NCBI GenBank assembly: GCA_020630045.1
Contig: JAHDCE010000156.1
Span: 1-8,125, forward strand
Length of the DNA stretch: 8,125 nt
Direction of reading: 5' to 3'
DNA from: Saprospiraceae bacterium
GTDB taxonomy: Bacteria > Bacteroidota > Bacteroidia > Chitinophagales > Saprospiraceae
The notes beneath the pieces are model-generated. The model did not search any database and was not told the origin of the DNA. It saw nothing but the letters and a program-made list of their open reading frames with translations. Positions 1-7,651 of this stretch are shown here, one piece after another. The stretch's first letter is position 1. The number at the start of each line of letters is the position of its first letter. The position numbers and the translations under genes are program-made.

Positions 1-126
1 AGATTTTGTCATGAATCAATGAGCACCCGGAGCCTGATAGCCGTAGCTATCATGGTGAGGATGCGAAGCGGAGTCAGGGCAAAAGATGTTTTCAAAATTT
101 AATATTATTTAGTTTACAGTGTATTA
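1..126 (+). repeat. E1 palindromic MITE-like element, copy 1 (left end outside window)
   Basis: This stretch matches 1954-2079 without gaps, with five differences that I count by eye (positions 77, 79, 105, 119 and 124). By comparison with the complete copy, about 40 bases of its left end lie before the window. Its right end, 109-126, is TTAGTTTACAGTGTATTA, two bases different from the right terminal repeat of copy 2, and it also ends in TA. A hairpin with a perfect 7-bp stem is visible: TGATAGC (35-41), loop CGTA (42-45), GCTATCA (46-52). The inner stem that is perfect in copy 2 is damaged here: TTTTGTCATGA (4-14) faces TCAGGGCAAAA, two mismatches. No protein is encoded. The element lies 130 bases upstream of the helical-repeat gene, in the same orientation that copy 2 has to its downstream gene. 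That it is a repeat is certain within the window; that it is mobile is inferred. Confidence 0.85.
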
Positions 127-256
127 AGTACCCGACCATAAATAATCAGGGAATATGTTTTTCTGTTATTTTTGTTAAAACAAATATTTCGGTCGCACCA
201 TTTTGTCATAAACCCTTTCAAATTATGATTTAACTGGCATTTAAAACCAAGTGGAG

Positions 257-1759
257 ATGAAAGAAAAGAGGCAATTATTCAGACTGATAAAAACCATGAA
301 TCGCGGTGAGAAACGCGCATTCAAGTTATTTGCAAAAAAATACAACAAGGAGGATAACGTTTATATTAAATTGTTTGATGTTTTTGACAAATCAGATTCG
401 CCTTCCTCTTCAGAAATGATTTATAAAAAACTGAAAAACACATCATTAAACAAGCAAATTCCCGTTTTAAAAAACCAACTTTTCCATTTAATACTTGCCA
501 ATTTAAGGAACCAGGCCCGTGATAAAAACGGTACGATTTATATCAACAATCACTTTGAAAACGGAGAAATTCTCCTAAGTAGAGGATTGTTTATCTCTGC
601 ACTGAACAGTTTGGAAAAAGCTCAAAAATCCGCATTAAAATATGGCGACTATTTAATGACATTAAAAATATTGGAAAAAAAATCCACTGTTTTTAGAAGA
701 ATACTCCCAACGGATGATTTCAAAGAAAAACTAAATGTGATTCACCAACAAAAAAATGAATTAAAAGCCTTTATCGCCCTAGAAGATGAACTAGAAAAAA
801 ATTATCAGGAATTATATTATTTATATCGAAAAAACGGGTTAACTGAAGATGCGGAAACAATTCAAACGTATCATGATTTAAAAAAAGAAACCGATCAACT
901 ATTCGATAAAGAAACAGCTACCGTAAAAGCTCGGCATTATTGGTTTTTATTCAATACTATTTATTTTTTTACAATTAAAAAATTTGAACGATCCGCTGAA
1001 ATATCACTTGCACATATCCAACTTTTTGAAGAACATCCTACATTTTTAGAAAAGGAAACCAACGAGTACTTAAAGGCACTGAATAATGCCATCGCTATCT
1101 ATATCAACTTTGAAAAATTTGATATCGCCAGGAATATCATCACCAAACTAGACGACCTTCCTATTTCTCCGGGTTTAAATAATAAATTTATTGAACAACG
1201 CATATTCGAAATCAAATATTCAAACCAACTTTCCATTTGCGTCCAAAATCAGGAAATCGAACATGGACTAAGTTTGATTGAGCAAATTGAAAAGGGCTTA
1301 TTTCAATACAAAAATGTCGGACTCTCAATAGATAGACATATCCGTTTATCATTTGGAATCGCCTTGCTATTCTTTTGGAAAAAAGACTGGCTGGCTTGCT
1401 TGGAATGGATAGAAAAAATAGAAACTATCGAACAAGAATCAGTCGGAAGTCCGGCATTCGTTATCGGATATGCAAAAATTTTAAAAACCATCTCCCATCT
1501 TGAACTAGGGCACATTTCCCTCCTAGAATCATTGGTCAGATCGACCAAACGATTTTTAAACAGGAACAATAGGTTACTCCCTACCGAATCGGTCGTTATC
1601 AAATATTTGGAAAAATTAGCCCAAAAAGACATCATCGACCACGAGGCTACTTATATCGAATTGGAAAAAGAACTTCGTCCCGTCTCACAGTCAGAACCGA
1701 CAAGCAACATTAATTCTACAGTAAGGATTTACAATTGGGCAAAAGAAAAAATTCATTAA
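257..1759 (+). CDS. Helical TPR-like protein of unknown function
   Basis: The product is about 500 residues, rich in Lys, Glu, Leu, Ile and Asn, with no signal peptide or membrane segment, so it is probably cytoplasmic. The N-terminus (KEKRQLFRLIKTMNRGEKRAFKLFAKKY) is a charged amphipathic helix region, followed by YIKLFDVFDKSD. I associate this pattern with uncharacterised Bacteroidota helical-repeat proteins, from memory and without a search. Helix-turn-helix units resembling tetratricopeptide repeats are visible near residues 102-150 (NGEILLSRGLFISALNSLEKAQ), 232-300 (ending in KFDIARNIITKLDDL) and 372-430 (FFWKKDWLACLEWIEKIE). No catalytic motif is apparent. I chose ATG at 257: the in-frame GTG at 251 adds only two residues. 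The GGAG at 253-256 abuts the ATG and is too close to act as a normal ribosome site. The gene stands alone, 154 bases before the second E1 element. Its base composition is clearly more AT-rich than that of the next gene. TPR proteins usually mediate protein contacts; the partner here is unknown. Confidence 0.92.
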   Translation: MKEKRQLFRLIKTMNRGEKRAFKLFAKKYNKEDNVYIKLFDVFDKSDSPSSSEMIYKKLKNTSLNKQIPVLKNQLFHLILANLRNQARDKNGTIYINNHFENGEILLSRGLFISALNSLEKAQKSALKYGDYLMTLKILEKKSTVFRRILPTDDFKEKLNVIHQQKNELKAFIALEDELEKNYQELYYLYRKNGLTEDAETIQTYHDLKKETDQLFDKETATVKARHYWFLFNTIYFFTIKKFERSAEISLAHIQLFEEHPTFLEKETNEYLKALNNAIAIYINFEKFDIARNIITKLDDLPISPGLNNKFIEQRIFEIKYSNQLSICVQNQEIEHGLSLIEQIEKGLFQYKNVGLSIDRHIRLSFGIALLFFWKKDWLACLEWIEKIETIEQESVGSPAFVIGYAKILKTISHLELGHISLLESLVRSTKRFLNRNNRLLPTESVVIKYLEKLAQKDIIDHEATYIELEKELRPVSQSEPTSNINSTVRIYNWAKEKIH

Positions 1760-1913
1760 AAAATAAAATACAAAACCCACTTAAAACATTAATAATCATT
1801 TTCTTAAGCATTAAAAAACAACTCTTAAAACTTAACTTTAACAAAGTTTTTGTTCATCATCCCCTCGTACATATAGCGTAACTTTATATTCAACGCACTT
1901 ACATACTTTCCCC
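1760..1913. other. AT-rich intergenic stretch after the helical-repeat gene
   Basis: No open reading frame, RNA gene or strong terminator is visible here. The only structure is a weak AT-rich hairpin. It can be drawn as AAAACTT (1827-1833) pairing with AAGTTTT (1844-1850), or as AACTTT (1834-1839) pairing with AAAGTT (1843-1848), followed by a few T residues. It might help end transcription of the upstream gene, but the stem has almost no GC pairs, so I do not call it a terminator. The stretch ends where the second E1 element begins. Confidence 0.5.
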
Positions 1914-2079
1914 TAGTACATTGTAAACTAAGTAAGTTAAAGAATTGAGAACAAGATTTTGTCATGAATCAATGAGCACCCGGAGCCTGATAGCCGTAGC
2001 TATCATGGTGAGGATGCGAAGCGGAGTCATGACAAAAGATGTTTTCAAAATTTAATACTATTTAGTTTACAATGTACTA
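1914..2079 (+). repeat. E1 palindromic MITE-like element, copy 2 (complete, 166 bp)
   Basis: The ends are a perfect 18-bp inverted repeat: TAGTACATTGTAAACTAA at 1914-1931 against TTAGTTTACAATGTACTA at 2062-2079. Both outermost dinucleotides are TA, consistent with a TA target duplication as made by IS630/Tc1-mariner-type transposases (family knowledge; the assignment here is inference). The arms continue as an imperfect inverted repeat into a second perfect 11-bp stem, TTTTGTCATGA (1957-1967) with TCATGACAAAA (2027-2037). The 59-base core holds a 7-bp hairpin: TGATAGC (1988-1994), loop CGTA, GCTATCA (1999-2005). It has no coding capacity, so it would depend on a transposase elsewhere. It lies between the two large genes, and its right end is only 36 bases from the next start codon. 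Promoter or leader sequence for that gene therefore probably overlaps or lies inside the element. Other readings are a structured leader RNA or a protein-binding palindrome. Confidence 0.88.
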
Positions 2080-2115
2080 TAGTATATACTTTATTGTTCA
2101 AATCACAGATCATTT

Positions 2116-5100
2116 ATGACCATGAACTTTACATTCAAACACTTTTCATTTTTTGCATTCCCCCTATTATTGATGTTGTCAGTCGTGAATTACTCACCAG
2201 GACAAACATTGGTATGGGATGAATCTTTCACTACAACATCCGCGCCTGCCGGGTGGGTAACTCTCGATAACGGAGCAGGATCATGGGGCTTCACAGCAAC
2301 AGCACCTCATCAAGCAGGCACCCATCATGCGAGACACAGTTGGGGGGCGAATGCCAGCAGTTACTTGATTACAAAGGCCGTCAATATGACCGCCGGTAAT
2401 ATTTATGACTTGAAATATTGGTATCGTGCGGAATCAGCATCCTTCGCTGAAACTTATGCGGTAAAAGTCGGTACGGCCCAAACTGCGGTGGGTCAATCTA
2501 CCACCCTATTTTCTGAAACAACGGGTAACACTACCTATACACAGAAAACGGTTTCTTACACCGCGCCGACTACAGGTACCTACTACTTCTCTTGGCATGT
2601 CACTTCGGATGACATGTATTATTTGCACCTAGACGAAGTTGAAGTTTTCGAAACCGTAACGTGTATCGTTCCCGCAGCTACTGCGACCGTTGTTCCGGAT
2701 TGTACCAATGGAGAATTCAGCGTCAGCTTGAACGTATCGACTATCGGAGATGCAACAGCTGTTGATATCACTTCTACTCCTGCAAGTAATGATGCGGATT
2801 CTGAAACGGGTGTGACAGCAGGGACATATACCTTCGGTCCTTATCCGGCAGGTACGAATGTGACCTTCGACGTAAATGGAAGCGGCTACTCGGGTTGTGA
2901 TTTCACGACTAGTCCGGCTGTTACCGAAAATTGTGCTTGTACTACTACTCCAACTGCAACGGTAGGAACAGCAAATTTGAATTGTGGAGCGAATACCTAC
3001 GACATCCAAGTAACAGTCACCTCTTTCGGAGACGGAACATCCGCAGATATCTATATCGACGGCGCTTCTGTCCAAACCGGGGCGGTGTTAAGCAATACAT
3101 ACACATTCGCCGGTTATGCGACCGGTGCCCACACTATCGACATCAAAGCGACAGGAGGTGCTTTCATCACTTGTGAAACGCCTTATGCTACTAATGAAAC
3201 CTGTAATGGTGGTGACACTTGCGCAGATGCGGTTGACATTACCGGTTCTTGCCCAAGTTCTTTCGCCGGCGATTTGAGTGTTGCGAATATTGACGGGGGA
3301 GCCTTGATTCAAAATTATATCGGTTGTGGAAACGGTGACAATATCGCAAATTGTGGAGCGAATCCGACATTTTATGGTAGTGCTTATGTTCGTACAGACC
3401 ACACGGATTTATGGTACTCCGTCAATCCGGGTGGCGCCAATACATTTACCGTAACCATTTCGAATTTAGTAGGTGGAAATGTTATGGTTTTACCGTATTT
3501 GACCAACGGAACTTGTCCGAGCACATCCGGAGCGAATACGACGCTTGCCACCCATATATCGATAGGAGCAGGATCCATAACCGGAGGAAATTGTCCATAT
3601 TTCTCAGCAGACGGTTCCATTACTTTCACAGGAGCCGATATCGCTACGGCGACGACTGTTTACCTCAGGGTCATGCCTTGGGCACCGAACGGTTCGGGAG
3701 CGACCAATTGTGAAACTTTGACTTATCCGACATTCAATATTTGTACGACAGTACCTCAACCAAATGACATATGTGCGAATGCTGTTAACATCACATTGAA
3801 CAATGGCGGCATGGCTAGCACCGGAAACCTAGGAGCGGCAACCAATGAAGGAAGCGACGAATGGGAATGTGGAGGAGCGACTTCTACGGCAGGTGACCTT
3901 TGGTATGAAGTATTCTACCCCGACTTCCCTACTTCCGTACAATCTTTCTTTACAGAGTTGACCCTTTCGGGAAATGCCGGCGACCAAGTACGTGTTATCG
4001 TTTATGACCAAACCGCTGCTTGTGGAAGTGCGACTAGTTATTCAGCCGTGGATTATTGTGAAGATATCACGCTTACAGGCGGAAGTGTCACAACAACTTT
4101 AGGCGATTTGCTTTCAACTGACGGATTCGATCGTTTCATCCAATTATTGCCTATCAGCGTTACCGGTAATGTGACCGCTTCTGCAAATGTTATATTCGAC
4201 AATAGCTACTGTGCTGAGCATGGTGGATACGATATTACTTCTGCACTAGACCTAGACTTCAACTATGCAACTGCATCTACCGCCACTCCGACCAATGCCG
4301 GTCCGGATTTGTGGTATGAATTCGACCCGAATACAGGAAATGACGGATTCACATTTGTAGCATCTACCTCTGCCGACATCACCGTAACCGGACTTGCAGC
4401 CGGAGAGCAATTGACAGCCTACCTATATTATGGTAATATCGTTTCTACCGATAACTGCATGGACTACACTACGGATTATATCACCGAAGTCAATATTACA
4501 GGAGATGGCACCTATACCCTTCCATGTTTGGACGAAATACACAATGGCGCCCTAGGAGGATACTTGATTCGTTTTGCACAAGTTGCAGGTGGAACGACAG
4601 CAAATCCAACGATTACCGTTACACCTTCCGTCCCCGGTCCTTTCAACAACGATTGTGAAAATATTTGGGGCGGTACATCACCGGCTAACCTAGGAAGCGA
4701 CTACCCTGCTGCTGAGTATTACAATGGATGGTACTTGATGGATGGAGAAATTCATACGGATAACTTTACCGGTGCGACTGATTGTAATCCGGCGATAACA
4801 TCCGCTGTGTGTAGCGGTGTGGATTACGCAGCGATTTCAGCGGAAGATGAACGTGATTTGTGGTTCGTATTTGAAGTACCGGACAATGAGTGCGCGACAA
4901 AAGGATTGACTGAGTCTACTACCATCGAGAGTGCGGTTTTGGGCTTCGATTCTGGTAGTGGATCAAAGAACGCCATATTCTATGTTTACAGCGATTGTGG
5001 CGATGCGAACCTTGTGGACTGTAGTGGAATCATGCAAGGAGACGGTGCCGTCAATAACCCTTGGACAGTTTCAGGATTGACACAAGGAGAATTTTATATG

Positions 5101-7344
5101 ATCCGTGCGAAACCGAGTTACTTGAATTCGGATTTCGATTTCCAATTCGATATCTCCATGACACAAGGAAATCCGGTTCCATGTAACAACAATGAAGATG
5201 GTGCTTGGCAACTGAATGTAGCGGATTGCCCGGATTATGACATGTTGGAAACTTGGTCCGCTCAAGGTGCGACTGATGTACACCAATTCGGTCAAAATGA
5301 CGTTTGGTTCAAGTTCACTGCTCCCGACCCTGCGAATGGTAACGATACTTACTTCGTTCAAGACAAAAGTTGGGTAACGGTATTCCTTGAAGGTGTTTCC
5401 GGACACAATATCCAAATGGAATTGTACAAACTGGGAACTCCGGTCAATGCATTGAATACTTATTCAGTAAGTGGTGCCGGCGACCGTGTTTGGGGTAAAT
5501 TCGGACACTTGGAGCCAGGTCAAGAATACCAAATCAGATTGTACCACAATCAGATTTCAACCGTTAACGTCACCTATAAGTTAGAGGTATACGCTGAAGG
5601 AGACGTTGACCCATGGGGTTGTGGTGAATTTGTAAATGACGCGACCGCTAAACTATGTGGTTCTTGTGGTGGTACTCCTGAAGACCCGACTGAATCATTA
5701 TGTGAAGAATGGTACAAAATCGACCTTCCGCCATTAACTCCGGGCAACTTGTTCTGGATGATCGAGGTACGTGGATATGACCAAGTATTGGATTTCGAAC
5801 TCCGTTCGGCATTCATTACGGAAAGTTCGGCGACAGAAGGAGATTTGGATGACTTCGATCACCCTTGTTCATCAAGAGTCGTTGAGCCGGCTGTCAATTT
5901 GATAGCAAGTGCGACTACCGCAATTGATTATGAAGTGACTGCTGGTTCTACTTATAGTGGATTTATCGGTGGTGCGACCGGAACAGGAAGCTGTCAAGAC
6001 AGTTCTACCGATCCTCCTTACGGCGGTGGTTTCAGAAGGGTTTATCAAAGCTTGAACGGTCCTGACTTCGGACAAAAAGACTTTTACTACTTACGTGTAT
6101 TCATGGATCCGGACGATGCCAATTATACTGCTTGTGCTACGGATGGTACGGAAGACATCTTCGCCTGTGATATCATCTTCAAAGGTCCTTACTTGACTCA
6201 AGCAGCGGCAGAAGGAGGTGGTGCGCCAAATGTCAATCTTTGTACTCGATTCGATTACTGTGATTTGTCCAGTGATGTATATCCTGCCGTATTCTCATTC
6301 TATACAGATGAAGACGAAGACAATCGTTCTGATAACGGTGTATGGTTAGGAAATATCATCGATAGCGAAAATGACAGTTGGGGCACCGGTGGCGCCGTTT
6401 CGGATGATACCAACGGTGATGATGAAGATGGTTTAATCATTGACACCAAAGCATTAGCTCCTGGCGGAACTGTAAAATTCAAGGCTATTGGTAATGCGAT
6501 TGCAACCGGTACAAATGTCCATATCGGCATGTGGATCGACTGGGATAACAACGGTCAATTAGAGAATGTCAATGCAAATGGAGATCAAGAATTCTATTCG
6601 GGAATGGGGACTACCGCTTCTCCTGTAGATATCTTTATTGACGCAACAGTTCCTACGACTTACACTCCTGCCAGTGGAGATATCTTCGTTCGAGTAAAAG
6701 CAGGTACGGCCGCATTCTCTGCGGGTGATGCTTACAATGACTTGTTGAATGGTGAAGTAGAAGGTCACAAGTTCGGTGCTATTGATATCTTGTTACCTGT
6801 CGAATTATCCAAATTCGAAGGATTCGAAAACGGTCGCTTCAACACATTGAACTGGGAATCTTTGACAGAAGATAACTCAGAGTGGTATATCATCGAACGC
6901 TCAGCGAACGGTATTGACGGATTCCGAGAAATCGGAAGAGTGAAAGCGAACGGCAACTCGGCATCCGTTCTTAAATATACTTTCAATGACGAAAGCCCAT
7001 TGGTATTGGGTTACTACCGTTTGAAAATGGTTGACTTTGACGAGTCATTCGAATACTCAAAGGTCATTACCATTGAAAGAGAAACGAAAGGGTTCTCATT
7101 CGTCAGCATCGCTCCGGTTCCTACAAGGGACTTATTAATGGTATCTTTCAGAGCGAAGGACACGGATGAAATCACATTTACGATTACCAATCCGGAAGGC
7201 AAAGTCATCCATACGGCATACGCCGAAGTTGACGAAGTCGGCGAGATAAGATTTGATTTAAGTGATTATGTTAATGGTGTGTATTACTTAACGATGAGTG
7301 ATGGACAGTTGATCAGAACCGAAAGATTCGTCGTCATGAAATGA
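2116..7344 (+). CDS. Giant T9SS-secreted multidomain surface protein (GEVED, type A sorting domain)
   Basis: A 1742-residue exported protein. Residues 1-30 form a Sec signal peptide: K8-H9, a hydrophobic run from F10 to Y26, then SPGQ with cleavage likely near Q30. Residues 31-180 resemble the cleaved-adhesin/choice-of-anchor J jelly-roll domain (WDESF start, LDEVEVFE end). Two Ig-like Cys-bracketed units follow, about 183-274 and 275-363. Residues 367-1380 contain successive beta-sandwich units marked by D-(L/V)-W-(F/Y) at D431, D594, D731, D914 and D1062, with a divergent EEWYKI at 1198; many are preceded by Cys-Asn-rich starts such as NDICANAVNI. Residues 1386-1555 are a GEVED-like domain (acidic DDTNGDDEDG, MWIDWDNNG, GEVEG at 1546). 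LPVELSKFE starts at 1560, and about 1662-1742 is the Por secretion tail that directs T9SS export. No protease or glycosidase active site is recognisable, so an adhesive or structural surface role is inferred. ATG 2122 is an alternative start. No Shine-Dalgarno sequence is seen. Confidence 0.96.
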   Translation: MTMNFTFKHFSFFAFPLLLMLSVVNYSPGQTLVWDESFTTTSAPAGWVTLDNGAGSWGFTATAPHQAGTHHARHSWGANASSYLITKAVNMTAGNIYDLKYWYRAESASFAETYAVKVGTAQTAVGQSTTLFSETTGNTTYTQKTVSYTAPTTGTYYFSWHVTSDDMYYLHLDEVEVFETVTCIVPAATATVVPDCTNGEFSVSLNVSTIGDATAVDITSTPASNDADSETGVTAGTYTFGPYPAGTNVTFDVNGSGYSGCDFTTSPAVTENCACTTTPTATVGTANLNCGANTYDIQVTVTSFGDGTSADIYIDGASVQTGAVLSNTYTFAGYATGAHTIDIKATGGAFITCETPYATNETCNGGDTCADAVDITGSCPSSFAGDLSVANIDGGALIQNYIGCGNGDNIANCGANPTFYGSAYVRTDHTDLWYSVNPGGANTFTVTISNLVGGNVMVLPYLTNGTCPSTSGANTTLATHISIGAGSITGGNCPYFSADGSITFTGADIATATTVYLRVMPWAPNGSGATNCETLTYPTFNICTTVPQPNDICANAVNITLNNGGMASTGNLGAATNEGSDEWECGGATSTAGDLWYEVFYPDFPTSVQSFFTELTLSGNAGDQVRVIVYDQTAACGSATSYSAVDYCEDITLTGGSVTTTLGDLLSTDGFDRFIQLLPISVTGNVTASANVIFDNSYCAEHGGYDITSALDLDFNYATASTATPTNAGPDLWYEFDPNTGNDGFTFVASTSADITVTGLAAGEQLTAYLYYGNIVSTDNCMDYTTDYITEVNITGDGTYTLPCLDEIHNGALGGYLIRFAQVAGGTTANPTITVTPSVPGPFNNDCENIWGGTSPANLGSDYPAAEYYNGWYLMDGEIHTDNFTGATDCNPAITSAVCSGVDYAAISAEDERDLWFVFEVPDNECATKGLTESTTIESAVLGFDSGSGSKNAIFYVYSDCGDANLVDCSGIMQGDGAVNNPWTVSGLTQGEFYMIRAKPSYLNSDFDFQFDISMTQGNPVPCNNNEDGAWQLNVADCPDYDMLETWSAQGATDVHQFGQNDVWFKFTAPDPANGNDTYFVQDKSWVTVFLEGVSGHNIQMELYKLGTPVNALNTYSVSGAGDRVWGKFGHLEPGQEYQIRLYHNQISTVNVTYKLEVYAEGDVDPWGCGEFVNDATAKLCGSCGGTPEDPTESLCEEWYKIDLPPLTPGNLFWMIEVRGYDQVLDFELRSAFITESSATEGDLDDFDHPCSSRVVEPAVNLIASATTAIDYEVTAGSTYSGFIGGATGTGSCQDSSTDPPYGGGFRRVYQSLNGPDFGQKDFYYLRVFMDPDDANYTACATDGTEDIFACDIIFKGPYLTQAAAEGGGAPNVNLCTRFDYCDLSSDVYPAVFSFYTDEDEDNRSDNGVWLGNIIDSENDSWGTGGAVSDDTNGDDEDGLIIDTKALAPGGTVKFKAIGNAIATGTNVHIGMWIDWDNNGQLENVNANGDQEFYSGMGTTASPVDIFIDATVPTTYTPASGDIFVRVKAGTAAFSAGDAYNDLLNGEVEGHKFGAIDILLPVELSKFEGFENGRFNTLNWESLTEDNSEWYIIERSANGIDGFREIGRVKANGNSASVLKYTFNDESPLVLGYYRLKMVDFDESFEYSKVITIERETKGFSFVSIAPVPTRDLLMVSFRAKDTDEITFTITNPEGKVIHTAYAEVDEVGEIRFDLSDYVNGVYYLTMSDGQLIRTERFVVMK

Positions 7345-7389
7345 TGACGAACGGAAGAACTTTCATATTCATTCCTCTATCGTTTTGAC

Positions 7390-7421
7390 AAGGATGCTCC
7401 CGCTTGGGGGCATCCTTTTTT
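7390..7421 (+). terminator. Intrinsic terminator after the giant secreted-protein gene
   Basis: A 12-bp stem is formed by AAGGATGCTCCC (7390-7401) and GGGGGCATCCTT (7406-7417), with loop GCTT and a single T-G wobble. The stem runs directly into a T tract ending at 7421. It starts 45 bases after the stop codon of the large gene and has the right polarity to end its transcript. This is a classical Rho-independent terminator and suggests that the gene is transcribed alone. The complement has only a short A/T run on the other side, so activity on the minus strand is less likely. Confidence 0.94.
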
Positions 7422-7488
7422 GATTTGATATTGTTATACCAATCTGTGAAAAAATGTACATTATCGTACTTATATACTCCAATTTCAA
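7422..7488. other. Short AT-rich spacer between terminator and E2
   Basis: No gene is visible. It includes TTATACCAATC near 7435 and TATACTCCAATTTC at 7473-7486. The latter nearly repeats TATACTCAATTTC at 7681-7693, on the far side of the E2 element. Confidence 0.4.
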
Positions 7489-7651
7489 TAGATGTTATCA
7501 CGATTTTTTTTGTATGAAAGACAAATCGTTATTTTGGGAATAGGCGAGGCATTCACCACAAAGCATAGCCGTAACTACGTTTGAGGGGAATAACGAAGTG
7601 GATTTTCAAAATAACGGTTGGGTTATACTCAATTTTTCGTGATAACATCTA
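7489..7651 (+). repeat. E2 palindromic MITE-like element, copy A (complete, 163 bp)
   Basis: The ends are a perfect 15-bp inverted repeat: TAGATGTTATCACGA (7489-7503) against TCGTGATAACATCTA (7637-7651). Both ends finish in TA, as expected for a TA-duplicating transposase (inference). The arms continue imperfectly to a second perfect 10-bp stem, CGTTATTTTG (7527-7536) with CAAAATAACG (7607-7616). The 70-base core contains a bulged hairpin: CAAA (7559-7562) with TTTG (7580-7583), and TAG (7566-7568) with CTA (7575-7577). There is no coding capacity. Its right-hand TA plus the adjoining base is the TAG stop codon of the small minus-strand gene, so the element touches that gene's 3' end. Core blocks and overall plan match E1 although the terminal repeats differ. 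Confidence 0.9.

Noticed and set aside
167..174. TATTTTTG, an exact match to the Bacteroidota TAnnTTTG promoter element upstream of the helical-repeat gene
   Set aside because: No TTTG or TTG partner lies at the expected spacing upstream, and the region is so AT-rich that a chance match is likely.
251..256. GTG start two codons upstream of ATG 257
   Set aside because: It adds only Met-Glu, has no better upstream signal, and ATG is the more common start; it cannot be fully excluded.
1303..1635. 110-residue minus-strand reading frame inside the helical-repeat gene
   Set aside because: Lies wholly inside a convincing plus-strand gene and has no domain or start signal.
1827..1851. AT-rich hairpin as terminator of the helical-repeat gene
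   Set aside because: The stem is 6-7 bp with only one GC pair and the T tract is broken; too weak to call.
1988..2005. REP sequence mobilised by a RAYT transposase (GTAG next to a hairpin)
   Set aside because: GTAG overlaps the loop and stem instead of standing 5' of the hairpin, and the TA-bounded long terminal repeats point to another mechanism.
1..2079. CRISPR repeats
   Set aside because: There are only two copies, 166 bp long and about 1.9 kb apart with a gene between them; no spacer pattern.
2062..2090. Sigma70-like promoter (TTTACA with TATACT) at the right end of E1 copy 2
   Set aside because: The spacing is about 13 bases, too short, and copy 1 lacks an equivalent; no firm support.
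2629..3075. 148-residue minus-strand reading frame inside the giant gene
   Set aside because: Ser/Arg/Cys/Ile-rich shadow of the plus-strand repeats, without any recognisable domain; the other frames opposite this gene are of the same kind.
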